From: Austropuccinia psidii
Lineage: Eukaryota > Basidiomycota > Pucciniomycetes > Pucciniales > Sphaerophragmiaceae
Reading direction: 5' to 3'
Assembly (NCBI GenBank): GCA_023105745.1
Contig: JALGQZ010000011.1
Coordinates: 26,803,975-26,867,974, forward strand
DNA length: 64,000 nucleotides
This document shows, piece after piece, positions 14,183-27,400 of this stretch (within the stretch, counting starts at the first letter, position 1; the number at the start of each line of letters is the position of its first letter). The notes under the pieces are model-generated. The model had not been told where the DNA came from. It saw only the letters and a program-made list of their open reading frames with translations, and did not search any database. The position numbers and the translations under genes were made by a program.

Positions 14183-14348
14183 TTACAGTTTTTTACTATA
14201 AAACTCAATTTAATTGTATATGTAGATTACAAGTGTATTACATGCAGAGGAATTAAAGGAAAAATAAATTGAAAAGATTAATTTGGGGGGGAAAGGAACT
14301 CTAGCTCCAAGGGGCAGCCAGACCTCCAAAATCTTTGCTGAAAGGTGT
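14183..14348 (+). repeat. LTR G, fragment 1
   Basis: This is the middle part of a C-family LTR (compare 20004-20165). It ends in GTGT (14345-14348), the target duplication of the giant element E/F, and resumes at 59540. Confidence 0.85.
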
Positions 14349-16259
14349 TGTGGGAACTCCTCTTGTGTGGGATTAAAATGAGGCAGTACCTGGAGGGGGA
14401 AATCACAGGTAACTAGTCTTGAATTGCTAATAACTCCTGCAACCAAGGGTGGCAAGGGTGTATTGCCTGCCCCTCCTAAAATACTGAACAAAATCCTCCT
14501 TTGAGCTCACAAACCAAAACAAAATTAGTAAGTGGCTTCACAACTGCATAAGACAAAATTAAGCAGTCTCAGATCAGACCTATTCAATATATAATATGAA
14601 AAATAATGTCATTAATTTTGGTTAAATTTGAGATTTAATGAAATACTTGTCTGTTTAATTTTAATATTTTTTTTTGGTTAAATTGAGGTTAGTGTTTCTT
14701 CTTGGTGATAAATCCTTGGTAAGATGGGTTATTTAAGGTTTTCTGCAAAATTTGATGAGTTTGATAAAGGTAATTTTGTTAAGTTAAAGTTATAATATAG
14801 TAAAATAATTTTTGAAAGGTTTGTTATTTATTTATTTTTTTAAGAGGGTTAAATAATAAGATAAAATAGTATTTGTTAAACTTAAGAGGTAAGATTCTTT
14901 GATATTTAATATTTTTTTCTTAAAGGGGTAAGTGAATTTTAAATCTTGATAAATGGTGTTAATTTTACTAGGTGAAATATTTTAATAGAGTAGTAATCCT
15001 ATTCTTGCGTACTGGGTAATTTTTATTTTTATAATAATAAGATTCCACTGAGCTTAGCTACTGGGTAATCTTCAACACTATACTTCCACTGAGCTTAGCT
15101 ACTGGGAAAGTAAATTTAGTATAATTTTCTGGACTACCTCCCAGATGAGGGATAAATTATTCCTGTGCTTGCAATGTGCAGGGGATATAATGTGAATGGG
15201 ATATAATTTTCATGGGGGGGATTTTGAAATTTGGGGGGAGAGAGCCCCTCTATTTATACTTTTTGGGAGCCCAGGGGGCCCTCCATGGGAGCTGTCTTTT
15301 TCCACTTTAATTCCTCTTGATTTCATCATGTGACTCCATCTTTGGTGAGGACCTTTCTTGCATGGGTCAGGTGATTTAAGGTTTGGTGATAATTTTCTTT
15401 CTGCACAGCCTCCATTTATCACATGATTGTCTTTTGGTGAACTAATTATGATGTGATATTCTTGAATTTTCCTTGCATACATGAGGTGATTCAATTTTGG
15501 CTGGGGATTTATGTTGTGCACAGCCTCTTTCCTGTCACATGATATTCTGTTGGTGGATGCAGTATCACATGATGACTTTGTATTTCCTTTGCATATGTCC
15601 TATTTTAGGCTTGGTAGAAGAGGCTGTGTAATTTATGCAGGTGTAATGGTTGTTTTTCTTCTTTTTGAACTTTAAATGAAGTCAGGTGATAATTTCTTGC
15701 ACTGGTGAATTTACTGTTATGTATGAGATGATGTGATTTTTGAGTTTGACACATGCTGTGCATAGTCATGTGGTTGAGATTTAATTAAAAATGTGTACTG
15801 CATGTGGCCTGTTGTAACTAGCTTTGGTTTGCATGAGGTGATTAGTGGTGTAAATAAAGCTGATTCTGTTTTGAGGTTTCAAGTGGGGTTCCTGTGGATA
15901 TAAGATAAGGTACTCCTGTGGCTGTGTTGTAAATGAGCTGCAGGAATTCCATGGGGCTGGGCTTTGCATCATGTGACTTTGAATGCAAGTTGGCTGTATA
16001 ACTTATTTGTTGTAACTAGTTTACTATATGTAACTTGATTTTTTACATATGCAAAATGAAATCAAATAATTTATTTAAACACATACACTGCCCTTTGGTG
16101 CTTGTGCCATGGTTTTATGAGTTAAATCCAGCTTCTTGCTGTAAAGTTTACCTTTTGGTGTAAAATTTGAGTGTAAGTCTGCTTGTAGGCTGGATTTACT
16201 GCTGTTTTGGGGTACTATGAGCTTGAGCCTGGTGAAAAAAAATGGTATGGAATACCACA
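14349..16259 (-). repeat. 3' LTR of E/F, 1911 bp
   Basis: It matches 57623-59539 over its whole length with scattered differences. In sense it starts TGTGGTATTCC and ends with the complement of TGTGGGAACTCC. It is more diverged from its partner than the LTR pairs of C and D, consistent with an older insertion. Confidence 0.93.
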
Positions 16260-16276
16260 TCCCCCTCTCCATTTAA
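16260..16276 (-). other. Polypurine tract of E/F
   Basis: In sense the run AAATGGAGAGGGGGA directly precedes the 3' LTR. A 16-base exact copy of its core lies inside the element at 40920-40935. Confidence 0.8.
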
Positions 16277-16307
16277 TGCTGTCCCCAGCATTCCAGGTGA
16301 GAGCTCC

Positions 16308-19300
16308 CTATTCTTCATCTGATTCTGTGGTTTCCTCCAATACCTCTTCCTCATTTATTAATTCATCTTCTTCACTTTGTTCTTCTTCTGTGTCTTCTTT
16401 TGTGTTTATAAGCTTTCCTCTTGGGTAGAACCTCGTGACTTGAGATGCTGCAAATCTTCTTGCTAATTCTGTTCCATCCAGCTCCTCAAGTTCATATGTT
16501 CCATTGTTTATTTGTCTGATTACTCTGTAGGGTCCATTCCATTTGTTTTTGATAAGTAGTCTCCAATTATTTTCTATTGCTTTGTTGTAAACCAGGACCA
16601 AATCTCCTGGTTTGAGATGTGATCTTAGTTGATGTGCCATTCTTCTATCCCAATATTTCATAGAGTCTTCCCTAGATTTTTTGAGTTTTTCTGCTTCTTT
16701 TCTTCTCATATCTTCTTTTCCTTCCAATTGTTTGGCTCTGGCTTCCAGTAATTCCTCAGTTGTGGATATTTTGTGCCATTCTACTGCTAACAATGTTTTT
16801 GTTTCAATGTCAATTGGTAATACTGGAAGTTGTTCAAATTGGAGTTCATATGGTGAGAAACCAGCTTTCCTTTTAGTTGAGATTCTGTCAGCCAATGTAA
16901 CCAAAGGTAGATATTGTTTCCATTTTCCTACATTTTCTCCACACATCTTGACTAATTCATCTTTGAGTTGCTTATGGCCCCTTTCAACCATTCCTTGAGA
17001 CTCTGGGTAATAGGGTGTGGTGACTCTGATTCTTGATCCTTCTTTCTTTACTGCATCTTGCAATTCTTTTCCAAACTCTGGCCCCCCATTAACATTTACT
17101 TCTTTTGGTGAGCCATACCTGAATATCCATTCTGAGGTGAACCATTCTGCAACTGCTTTTGCTGTTAATTTGACTAGTCCAACTGTTTCTGGCCATCCTG
17201 AAAAATCATCTCTTGCCACAACCATAAACTTCCATCTTCCAGATTTGATATGGACTGCATCCATACTGATCCTCTCAAAGATTGTTGATGTGGCTGTAGA
17301 TTTTCCTTGTTCCCTTTGTAAGTTTTGACTTCTCTTTTTGCAGGCCAGGCAAGATTGAACCCATTTCTTGACTGATTTCTTCATTCTTTCCCACCAAAAT
17401 CGTGCTTTAATTCTTCTATAAGTTTCATTTTCCCCTCTGTGGCCCATTTCTTCATGAAGTGACCTTAAAATGTAGCTTTGAACTTCTTGACTTGATATTA
17501 CCAGTTGAGGGTTTGGGTTGTTTCTTCTTTTAAGCTGGCCATCTTCCAAGAAAAAGTTGGATGACCTTCTTTTTATCCTTCTAAATTCTTAATCTTTACT
17601 TGATTGTGTTTTTTTCATTGTACTTTAGTGATCTTGAATTCTCTTCCAAAATCCTTCTTGTTTGGTTGGTACTTGTATTCCTGAAAAATGGAGTGAATTT
17701 ACATTCTTAGCCCCAAATCCAGGGTGTGGCTTAATCCAATCTTCTTCTTCTTCAAATTCTGGTGCATCTTCATCTTCTTCTTCTGAGTTTTTTGGTCTTC
17801 TGGATAGCCCATCTGGCATAGTGAAAGTTTTCCCTGGTTTGTGTACCAAATCAAAGGAAAATAGTTCAATGAAAGCCACCCATCTTGTCATGGGGGAATT
17901 GGGTAAGCAAGGGGTGTTGATCATTTCAACTAAGGCCTTGGCATCAACCTGTGATTCAAAATGTTGTCCCCAAAGTATTGCTTGAAGCTTCTTGAGAATT
18001 CTTGCAACTCCACAGAGCTCCAATTTGGGTTGTGAGTATTTTGATTCTAATTTTGAAAAAGTTATTGATTCATATAATACTGGTCTGTCTTTTCCTTCTT
18101 TGTCTTATTGAGTGAGTACTGCTCCTGCAGCAATGTAGCTTGAGTCTACTGCTAGCTTAATTTTTCCTGCTCCTTTGTCATAATCCAATTTCTTGAGGGT
18201 TATTTCTTCTCCAACTATTCTTCTGAGCTTATGGAAAGCTTCTTCACATTTTTGATCCCAGTCGCAGTCAATATCTTCTCTTGTGAGCCTTCTGAGTGGT
18301 GATGCAACTTGTGAGAAGTTTTCAATGAACATCCTTACATAGGCACAAAGTCCAATAAATTCCCTTATTTCCTTCTTGTTAAGAGGTGTTGGCCACTTCT
18401 GAATTTTGTTAATCTTTTGTTTTGAAACTGTTCTTCCTTCAAATGATACAACATGCCCTACTATGTCCAAAGCTGGAACACAGCATGCAAACTTTGATGC
18501 TGAGATATTAAGTCCTTCTTCTTTAATCCTGAATAAAACTCTTTCTAAGGTTATGGCATATTCCCATATAAATCTTCTGATTGAGGGGTTCTCTGGTAGT
18601 GTTTCTTGGTTGTAAAGGGATCTTGGTCCTTTTATTCCTCCATCATCAATGAAAATTCCTACACTTTCTGGTATTTCTTCTTGGAGTATCCAGGTCATTT
18701 GGGCTTGGTATACTGCTACTGAGTTAGTGGCTCCTTGGGGTAGTCTTGTGAGTTTCATCCTTCCAAGGGGTGTTTCAAAAGTGATGAGGGGTCTTGTAGT
18801 GACATCTAATTCTCTTTCATAATATCCTCCCATGATGTCTCCTAGTCCATAGCATGCTCTTCCTGCAAATGCATCTACAAATTCTTCAATGTGAGGTGGT
18901 AAGCCAGCATCCTTGATGGTGACTTTGTTGAGTTCTTGAAGGTCATGGACAATTCTGAGTTTCCCATTTGATTTGGACACACAAAATGTTGGGCTTTTGT
19001 AGCTTGAGGTGGACTGCTCATAAAGTCCAGTCCTGATTCTTTCTCTGATTAATTCAGTAAACTGAGGTAAAATAGATTTGGGAATGGGAATAGGTTTCTT
19101 CTTCCAAGGTTCATGAGGTATTACTGGTATCTTGTAAGGTTTTCCATATGAGTGTTTGAGTAATCCTCTTTCTTCTTCACAAGAGGCTATTGATTTTTCC
19201 ATTAAAGTAATAACATATTTGAGTAAATTGATTTCTTCATTTGATAACCATCCTGGTGGACCAAAATTGACTGCTTGGAGTCTTTCATGGGTGACCTTGA

Positions 19301-19361
19301 AGGTTTCTTGAAATATAGGTGGGTTTGGTGATAAGGGTGTTTCATAAGGATCTCTTGACAA
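16308..19361 (-). pseudogene. pol: Pol of E/F: RT, RNase H, integrase (3' part)
   Basis: One reading frame runs through three blocks. RT is 19361-18105 (SKSNGKLRIVHDLQ, active site FIDDGG). RNase H is 18023-17625 (GDxxY-type palm end, then the MPDGLSRRP tail). Integrase is 17588-16308 (finger HEEMGH...CLAC, catalytic SMD, then NGGPEF, then QGMVER). In-frame TAA codons at 18105-18107, 17625-17627 and 17589-17591 interrupt it, and the end is TAG at 16308. The second catalytic Asp of integrase is Asn (VNVNGGPEF). No chromodomain is evident; the tail is acidic. The RT N-terminus continues on the other side of element C at 39722. Confidence 0.9.
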
Positions 19362-19365
19362 AGGT

Positions 19366-21193
19366 TGTGAGCCTTAGAGGTAATTTCATATACCCAAAAG
19401 ACCACAAATATAAAAATAACATATTAATATAAAAAAAATAATAAATTCATTTCTATTATTAAAATAAAAATCAAAATATAAATATAAAATTATATTAAAA
19501 ATAAAAAATTAATTACAATTTAAAAATAAAAATACATTAAATTTTGTAAGTATAAAATTACATTTATACTTGAAAAAATTAAGTAAAAATGAAATTTTAA
19601 CAAAATTGTGAAAAAATAAATAAATTTGGAAAAAAGTTAAATAAAAATTATTATAACTTTTTATCCAATAAATAAATACATAAAAATTATTTCACCATTG
19701 GATTCCTCATAAAAAATCAGGTGGGGTCACCTCTGAGTGAAATTCTTGTAACTCAACTCTAAATAAGCTTAAATTAAGTTTTTAGTATTTTCCATACAAA
19801 AGGTTGAAAATCCTCAAAACCTTAATTTAATTCACACCACATGGGGTGTTAACCATCAATTTTTGTGTTAAAATTGAGGTGTTGTGTTTAGTTTAGAAGT
19901 TATGAGGAATTGAAGTATTTTCAATTGAATTCAATTGGAATGTCAAAATGTGCGCGTGTATTACATAAGTGAACTTTGATTTACATATGAGGTGTCAATT
20001 ATTACTATATTGTACTGTACAACTCAATTGAATTACATATGTAAATTATAAGTATAATACATGATGAGGAATTAAAGGAAAAATAAATTGGAAAGATTAA
20101 ATTTGGGGGGGAAAGACACTCCAGCTCTAAGGGGGAGCTAGACCCCAAAATCCTTGCTGACAGGCGTGGCATGTCAAAATTCACGCAAAAGCTCATCACT
20201 TTTGGCCTGGAATTGAGTTACAGGGTCTGTGGACTCAATTGATGATGAGGTTTTGATACCAACTGGGGTAGTTTTAGCTGTTGCCAAGAGGGTAAAACTA
20301 CCCTTAAGATACAACCATCATAGTAAAAACAGTTTTAACTGGTTTCTACGTCTCTGACACACATTCTGACGTGTTTTGAAGGCTCTAGGCCTGGTATTGC
20401 TATATTAATGGCTGATTTAAGGGTCTAAAAGGGCTAAAAATGGCTTAAACCAGCCCCTTTTGGTCTAAACCAGGGTTCAATGATGCCATAATTGGCTTTT
20501 CTGTTGTCAGACTGTTTTTCACGACTGACAAGAGTAAATTTTACTTTTGGAGTAAGAGAATTTATGGCTATAAAAGAATGTCTTCTTTGCCCCACTTTTC
20601 TCTTGATGTTAGAATCTTTTCCTTTTATTAATTATTTTGAACACTGTTAAACCAGTCAATCAAAGATCCCAACCACCATTTTTAAATCATTTTAATCCTT
20701 TTAACCACGTGAAAAAATTATTATAATCATTGTTTGTAACTCTTATAATCATTTTACCCCTGAACCACCCCAAAAGTGAATTAAAGCATCTTTCATCACT
20801 GTAAACTTTGTCACTTTGTTTCCAAATTCACTCTGGTCACTTTTGGGCGTGTTTCCTCTTTAGTATTCTTTTTAAATACTTTGTTCTTTAATTAATTGCT
20901 TGCAGTTCATTGCTCAATTAGTTCCAATTGAAATTGCTCTTGAAGAAATTTCTTTTTTAGCCTTAAAATATCTCTTGTAGAGTATTTTTTGGATAAAATT
21001 TTATTGTTGGTAAAACAATAAATTTTTATAATATTATTGTTTTATACTAATAAATTTATAAACAATAAAATTGGCCTGTTTTCTCTTAAAAATAATATTT
21101 CATACTATTTTTAACTGAATTTTACCTTATACAAATTTTGAGGACAGGAAAAGTACTTGATTTTTAATCAAAGTTTCATATCCACACCTTACA
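19366..21193 (+). repeat. 5' LTR of C, 1828 bp
   Basis: TGTGAGCC...CCTTACA ends, near-identical to 37891-39721 by eye, with a few substitutions and small A/T-run indels. Confidence 0.95.
20569..20576 (+). promoter_or_regulatory. Probable TATA box in the C 5' LTR
   Basis: TATAAAAG follows a conserved block (TTTTGGAGTAAGAGAAT) and recurs at the same LTR position at 11609, 12861 and 39097. In LTR G the site is mutated to TGTAAAAA near 63177. The role is inferred from position and motif only. Confidence 0.5.
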
Positions 21194-21215
21194 TTTGCGG
21201 GCCCAGCCGTGATAT
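21194..21215 (+). other. Candidate primer binding site of C
   Basis: TTTGCGGGCCCAGCCGTG starts right after the 5' LTR. The equivalent position reads TTTGGGGGCCCAGCTGTG at 14064 and, on the minus strand, TTTGGGGGCCTGGCCGTG in D. This GC-rich block in AT-rich surroundings is the expected place for tRNA priming, but I cannot name the tRNA. Confidence 0.55.
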
Positions 21216-21416
21216 TTTACCTGTGACATATTTTTTTACTCTTTTTAAATCTTTTCTTGTTATATTGAAAAATTTAAAAACGTATAAAAAATACTTATAA
21301 TCCAAAAAATCCATTAAAAATAATTTTTTTCATATTATAAGTGAGGCTTATATTTTATTTCTTTTTTTGAAATAACCTTTTTTTACTTAATTAATTGGCT
21401 TTTTCATTAATTTTAG

Positions 21417-22327
21417 TGTCTGACAACGTGGTAAGACAAGAAAACATTGAAACAGCCTCAACAGTAACCAGCATTATCCCTGCCAGTACTGTTAATTCTG
21501 ATCATAATAGTACTGTTATTGTGACTTCAAATAACCAACCTGAACCAATATCTTCTGAATTGATTAACTTGGACATAATTAATACCCTTCAGAAAGCTAA
21601 AAATTTGGCCAATAGTAAGTTTTTGACATAAAAATACTATTTTAAGCCTTTTTAACCATAATTATGCCTTCAACCAGGTCAGGAGCCAGCTACAACCCCT
21701 CAAGCAGCTCCCAAAAAGGTAATAGACATGATTATGGCAGAGGCCAATCAGGTACAGAAGGAAAAGGGTCAGTTGATGACTTCCAAACAACTAAAATGGG
21801 TCATTGTGAAGCTGATAATACCATTTTACCTTCAAAAAGAGCTGACACCGCCACAACAAGCCTCTGTGGACATATACAAAGCCAGCCACAGTGCATACAA
21901 CAATGCACTTCAATTCAAGGAGTACCAGATCCTTGCAGACCTGTGGAAAAATTGCATGAATTCTTACCTGACAGTAAGAAAATTCTTGGGCCATCCCAAC
22001 ACTTGCAAATTGCTCAAAGGATGGCATCCATTGATGGAGAAGAAAAACATGATGCTTTTGACACTAGAATGGAGGAAAAACAACCCTCCACCACCCAAAC
22101 CAGTGCCAAAAACAGCCCCAGTGGCCAGCAGCAGCAATTCCAACGTGAAAAAGCAGCCACAAACTCCAAACAAGGGCAAAAGGAAGGCACCAGACCCAAA
22201 ACCTTCCAGCCAGGGCTACAGAATCTCAAAGATTCAGCAGGATGCCATGGAAAATGTATTTCAGATGGCCAGAACCATGATGGAATTACAGAAGAAGGAG
22301 GAAGCCAGATTAAGATTCCAGAAATGA
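21417..22327 (+). CDS. gag: Gag ORF1 of C, predicted spliced
   Basis: Exon 21417-21614 and exon 21678-22327 are in the same frame, separated by a 63-nt GT...AG intron that contains a stop. The second exon encodes a conserved segment (MNSYL...FLG...LLKGWHPL) also found in D, a Lys/Pro-rich stretch, and the end block MARTMMEL before a TGA at 22325-22327. No ATG is in frame in the first exon. The exon is preceded by an acceptor-like TTTTAG that is also conserved in D, so a further upstream exon may supply the start. This is probably the N-terminal Gag (matrix-like) product. Confidence 0.6.
21615..21677 (+). other. Predicted 63-nt intron in C gag leader
   Basis: Donor GTAAGT, acceptor AACCAG, a TTTTAACC branch-like site near 21650, and an in-frame TAA inside. 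The joined codon is AGT. D has a 63-nt intron at the homologous place (30129-30191). An ATG lies inside both introns 14 bases before the acceptor end. Confidence 0.6.
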
Positions 22328-22386
22328 TTTCTGACATATTTGATTCCATCCCAGAATTGTATAATGCTATAAATGACGTGAAAAAA

Positions 22387-24310
22387 TGTAAGATTTGACT
22401 ATGAAACTGATGATAATATTACTATTAATCAACAGTACTATGTCTGTTCTTATGAAATATAATGATAAAAAAAAAATTATTATAACCACAATTAAATAAT
22501 TATAAAATTATTTCTTTCACGTGTTATACACTACTAGTGATTATAACAGTGAGCAGTAATTGTCTACAAGAATCAATTACAAGAAGAATTTAATAATAAA
22601 AACTTCTTTATTAAAATAATAAAATTATTTTTATATGTAATTATCTTTTACAAGAATAATTATAAAGATAATTCTTGAAGAAAACTATTACTAGAGAAAA
22701 ACTTTAAGAATTAAAAATAAATGACTCACTAATACTCCAAAGAACTTATTGATAGATAAGAGTAGAGAAATTTGACGTGGAATTGTGGATTTAAGGGATC
22801 AAAAGGATTTATAACAGTATTACAACAATATATAGTTGGATTCTATGATTTCACGTCTTTCTGGTTGATTCTGAAAGATTTAAAACACTTAAGAATAGCT
22901 TTAACTAATACTTACTTGTTGGTAATAATGATTTAATAAATTGATAAGATGATGATACGGAAAAAACAGCAAGAAGAGGCTTCTTTTAAGTCAACAACAG
23001 CTCACAGAGGCGTGCCATGGAGCAAACTGAAAAACCAGTGAGTGAGAAAACAATAAACCTTTTTGGATTAATGATTGCATCATCTGTTGTCACGTAAGAT
23101 TATCATAATTACTTAATTGATGCTTTTACGTGATTACTAACCCCAATATGGTTAAGAATAAAAGGACTAACAACAGTAAATCTTCTTTTATTCCAAAATA
23201 ATCATTGATACCTCAAAGTTATCAATGTTATTGCCAATTTCATCACAGGTTTTAATTACTGTGAATTTTTGAAGATTCAGTGTTTCACGTAGAATGGTCA
23301 AAAATGGACTGTAAGAAAAGCTTTCAATTTTACTAGTAAAACTGTAATTCTTTTTGGTTGTACCATAGATGATACAGCTCTTCATTGGTCCTGAAAGGTT
23401 CAGAAAGATTCATTAAGAATTGTATTTTTAATGAATTTTTGAAGTTTTTACCTCATTTCTACGTAGAATTGCAAATAGCAGTATTTTGCTGTTTGCTATG
23501 AGGTAAATCAATGAATATGGATCCCAAAAGGGTTTTAACTACTCTTTTAGGGTCTAGTCATGGAAAGTCATCAAGAATTGACGTGTTTACAGGAGTCTAA
23601 GTAGCTCATTACCTCCTTGGCACGTCAAAATAGCAGGTTATTTGCTATTTTCTTATGATTACAGTAGGTGTAACTTGGTAACCAAGTTCCCAAAGAGTTT
23701 TAGTTTACCAATTGGGCCAAGATGAGCCATGGATCCATGCTCTGGAGCTATCCACGCCTCTGAGGCCTCAGAAGTTGGGTACCCTGGCTCTCTTTGATGT
23801 CTTTTGTCCCCCTTGCTTATTTTCACGTAAAAATAGAAATTTAAACTTAAAGTGAGATATCCACTATGGGTGTACCAAAAGTCCATGTAAGAATACCATG
23901 ATATTAAGGGCTCAAAACATGCATAACACTATTCTTAGTGTATATGTAACATGGGATTTCTCACTTTCCCATTATTTTGGCTTAAAATCAAGAAAAACAA
24001 AAATTTTCACGGATCTTTTATGTGGTATTAATGATGTGGTATTGAAGTATTTTCCATTTTACCACCTCAAATACTTAAATTGAGCTTATTCACTCTATGG
24101 GGCTACCCTAGGTGAATTCTTGTGTAGAATCCAAATCTGGTCTTAAATCCATGGATTTACTTACTCAATAAGAAGTTATTCATCTTTTCTGAAATTGAAA
24201 ATGATGAATTTTGGATATATGCATGACTTATGAGTTATGCATAATTCAAAATTTCTTTTTACAATAATTGTGGCCTATTTGGGTATGTAAAATATACCTC
24301 AAGGCTCACA
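22387..24310 (-). repeat. 3' LTR of D, 1924 bp
   Basis: Plus-strand ends TGTAAGATTTG and AAGGCTCACA. It is almost identical to 30739-32660, differing by a few substitutions and A-run length changes. Confidence 0.95.
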
Positions 24311-24330
24311 TTCCCTCCCACCAAAAAATA
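24311..24330 (-). other. Polypurine tract of D
   Basis: In sense it reads TTTTTTGGTGGGAGGGAA directly before the 3' LTR, with the same GGGAGGGAA core as B and C. Confidence 0.8.
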
Positions 24331-24450
24331 AAATTGTACTACAATTTTATTAGTGATAAAAGAATAAGGCCCCAAAGGGGGGTAATGTCCACTGTCCAAC
24401 CTCTTCACATCACTCAGATCAAGTAATTTAAAGCACATTTATAGACATAT

Positions 24451-27400
24451 TCAGGCTTGTGGCCTTCTTTCATGTCTAAATCTTCTTAAGAGTTTATCTG
24501 AGTCAGGTATTTCTGATTCTGCCATCCATTCATCTTCATGTACTGGATTTGTATATCTGACAAGATATTCTCTTTGATTTTTACCCCTAAGTCTCCTTTC
24601 TTTAATGACTTTCTTTATCTTTTTGTCTTCATTCTGTTCCACAGGTGGTACAGTTAAAGGAGTTGGGTTTCTTAAAGGAAACAATTCTTTATCAGCTGGT
24701 TGATAAGGTTTTATCAAGCTGACTGGAAATGTGGGGTGTTTATTTTCTAATTCACCACTCAATTCCACTTGAACTGCATTGGTTCCATGTAAAGCAACAA
24801 TAACAAAAGGTCCTACATAAGAATCTTTAAGTTTCTTTGGGCCTTTGATATTATTAAAATTCAAGGTTGAAACTAGAACTAAGTCCCCTACTTTGAAGTC
24901 TGGTACTTTATGACTCTTGTCCCACTTCTGTTTTGCATAATCAAAAGCATCATCCATACTTTGTTTTGCGTGGTGTTTTACTTTATCAAGCATTAATTTG
25001 AAGCTGGAAGCTGTAGGATGAATGTCAATCAAGTCTTTCCTCAGTGTGTCTGCTGGGAGTCTTGGATTCCATCCTTTTTCTAACATAGCAGGAGTTTGTC
25101 CTGTGGAAGAATGGACTGATGTCTTGTATGCCAATTCTAATGCAGGTATCAGAGTGCACCAGTCATGGGTAAAGCCATCTGAGTCTTTGAATTCTAATCC
25201 ATAAGCACAAAATCTCCTGATCATGTCTTCTAAAGTTTGAATCATCCTCTCTGCTAGCCCATCTGTTTGAGGGTGATATGCTGTAGAGAATGATAACTTA
25301 GTCCCAAACAATCTATGAAGCTTGATCCAAAGTGCAGATGTGAACTTGGGGTCTCTGTCACTTATGATATTCTTAAATAACCCTGTATGAGAAATAACTC
25401 TACTCCATAAAAGAAGAGCTGTATCCATAGAAGTGTCATCTTTATGACATGGTAAGAATATGGGAGTTTTGCTATATCTGTCTACAATGACTAAACAAGC
25501 ATTATAACTTTTGTAACCACTTGGAGGAAGTGCTGTGACCCAATCCATGTGAACAACTTCCCATGGGGATTTTGGTTCTTGAATATGGATCATAAGTCCA
25601 AATTTCTTGCCTGTACTCCTGTTTGCTTTTTGGCATCTGTCACAGGTATGGCAATATTCAATGGTTTCTTTTCTCCAAGATGGCCACCATGCACAAGTCT
25701 TCACTTTCTCAAGTGATCTGTCTTCTGACAGGTGTCCAGAGTAGATACTATCGTGACATTCATGAAGAATGGTATTGATAAGTAATCTACTGCACAATGT
25801 CATAACACAAGAATGTTTTGTTCTGTGGTAAATGATTCCATCAAACAAGTGAAATCTTCCTTCAGAATAGGAATTTTTCCAAACTTCATCAAGTGCATTA
25901 GCTAAAGATGTATCTTTGCAGTCTTTATCCAATAAGGAAGTCAAGATATGGCAATTCTTGTCTTGTTTATAAGATTCTCTGACCTCCTCAAAGAATTCAG
26001 TCCCAATATCAGTTATGTTAATTCCTTCAATTGGAATCTGTGGTTCAGCTTCCAAAGGTACATAAGCTGGGTTATCAGGAGTGTTGGCTAAAGCCCATCT
26101 ACTAAGCCCATCAGCATTCTTGTGAATGTTTCCTGCTTTATGAACTATAGTCATGTTTCCTCTATATTCTTGAATGGCTATTTGCCATCTCAACATATGT
26201 CTGTTGGGAGTTTTCATGTTAAGAAGTGATTTCACAGCATTACAGTCAGTTATCACTTCAAAAACACTGCCATCAAGATAATAGTGTAGTTGCTCAAGTG
26301 CCCATACCAAACATAAGCACTCCATTTGGCTTGCACCATATCTGGCTTCTGTTGGTTTGATTTGTCTTGAGATATAACAAACTGGTCCTTCTGTAGGTTT
26401 GTCATCAATAATTTGGACTTGATGTAGGGATGCCCCTAATCCATCTCCACATGCATCAATGTACAACTTAAAAGGAATATTCCAGTCAGGCATGAGGAGT
26501 AAAGGTGCTTCTGTAAGGGCTTTCCTTATCTTCTCATAAGCTTTAATTCTCTCTTGTGTCATCTCAAATACAGTCTGTTGATCACAGATTCTATAAAGTG
26601 ACTTGGCTAGAATTGCAAAGTCTTTCAGGTGTTGCCTATAGTAACTGGCAAACCCAAGAAAAGACATCATTTCTTTTTTATTCTGGGGTATTGGTTTAAG
26701 TAACACTTCTGCTACTTTTTTTTTGTCAATACCCAAGCTTGAACCAGAAACAATATGTCCTAATGCTTTGAGTTCTTCAAAACCAAAATTGCATTTCTGA
26801 AGTGAAATTTTCATGTTCACTTCTGCAACTTTATGAAGTACTCTTGCAAGTCTTTCAAGGTGCAAAGACCATGAATCAGAACATATGATAATATCATCAA
26901 TATAAATGATAAGCCATCCTTCAGACAATTCTGTAGGAAAGATGGTGTTCATCATCCTTTGACAATGGGATGGAGCATTTTTAATGCCGAATGGCATTCT
27001 AAGATACTCAAAAATACCACAGTGAGTGATAATTCTAAGTAATTTCTTAGCTTTAGGCGTCAAAACATTTTGATGGAAGCCTTTCAATGCATCCATTGAT
27101 GTTATATACTTGGCTTTAGACAATTGAGTCAAGGCTTCTTGAACTATAGGTATTGGATACCTATCTGGAACTGTGTAGGTATTCAATGCTCTGAAGTCTC
27201 CAACCATTCTTGACTTATCATTATGCCATGCAATAATAACAGGTGTTGTCACTTCAACTTCCTCATTATGGCCTACTTTCCTTAGCACACCAAGTTGGAT
27301 CAACTCTTGGATATGTCTTTCCAAGGCTTCTTTAGCTCTGGGACTGGCTGGATAAGCTGGTCTTCTAAGTACTGGAGGATATGGTCTGTCAATATTAAGA

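Noticed and set aside
14349..16259. E and F as two separate elements
   Set aside because: Complementary coding content, same orientation, matching GTGT flanks and read-through of LTR G favour one interrupted element.
23188..23385. Small ORFs repeated in both D LTRs (23188-23385 and 31539-31736; 23659-23886 and 32010-32237)
   Set aside because: Identity follows from LTR identity, and nothing suggests a protein.
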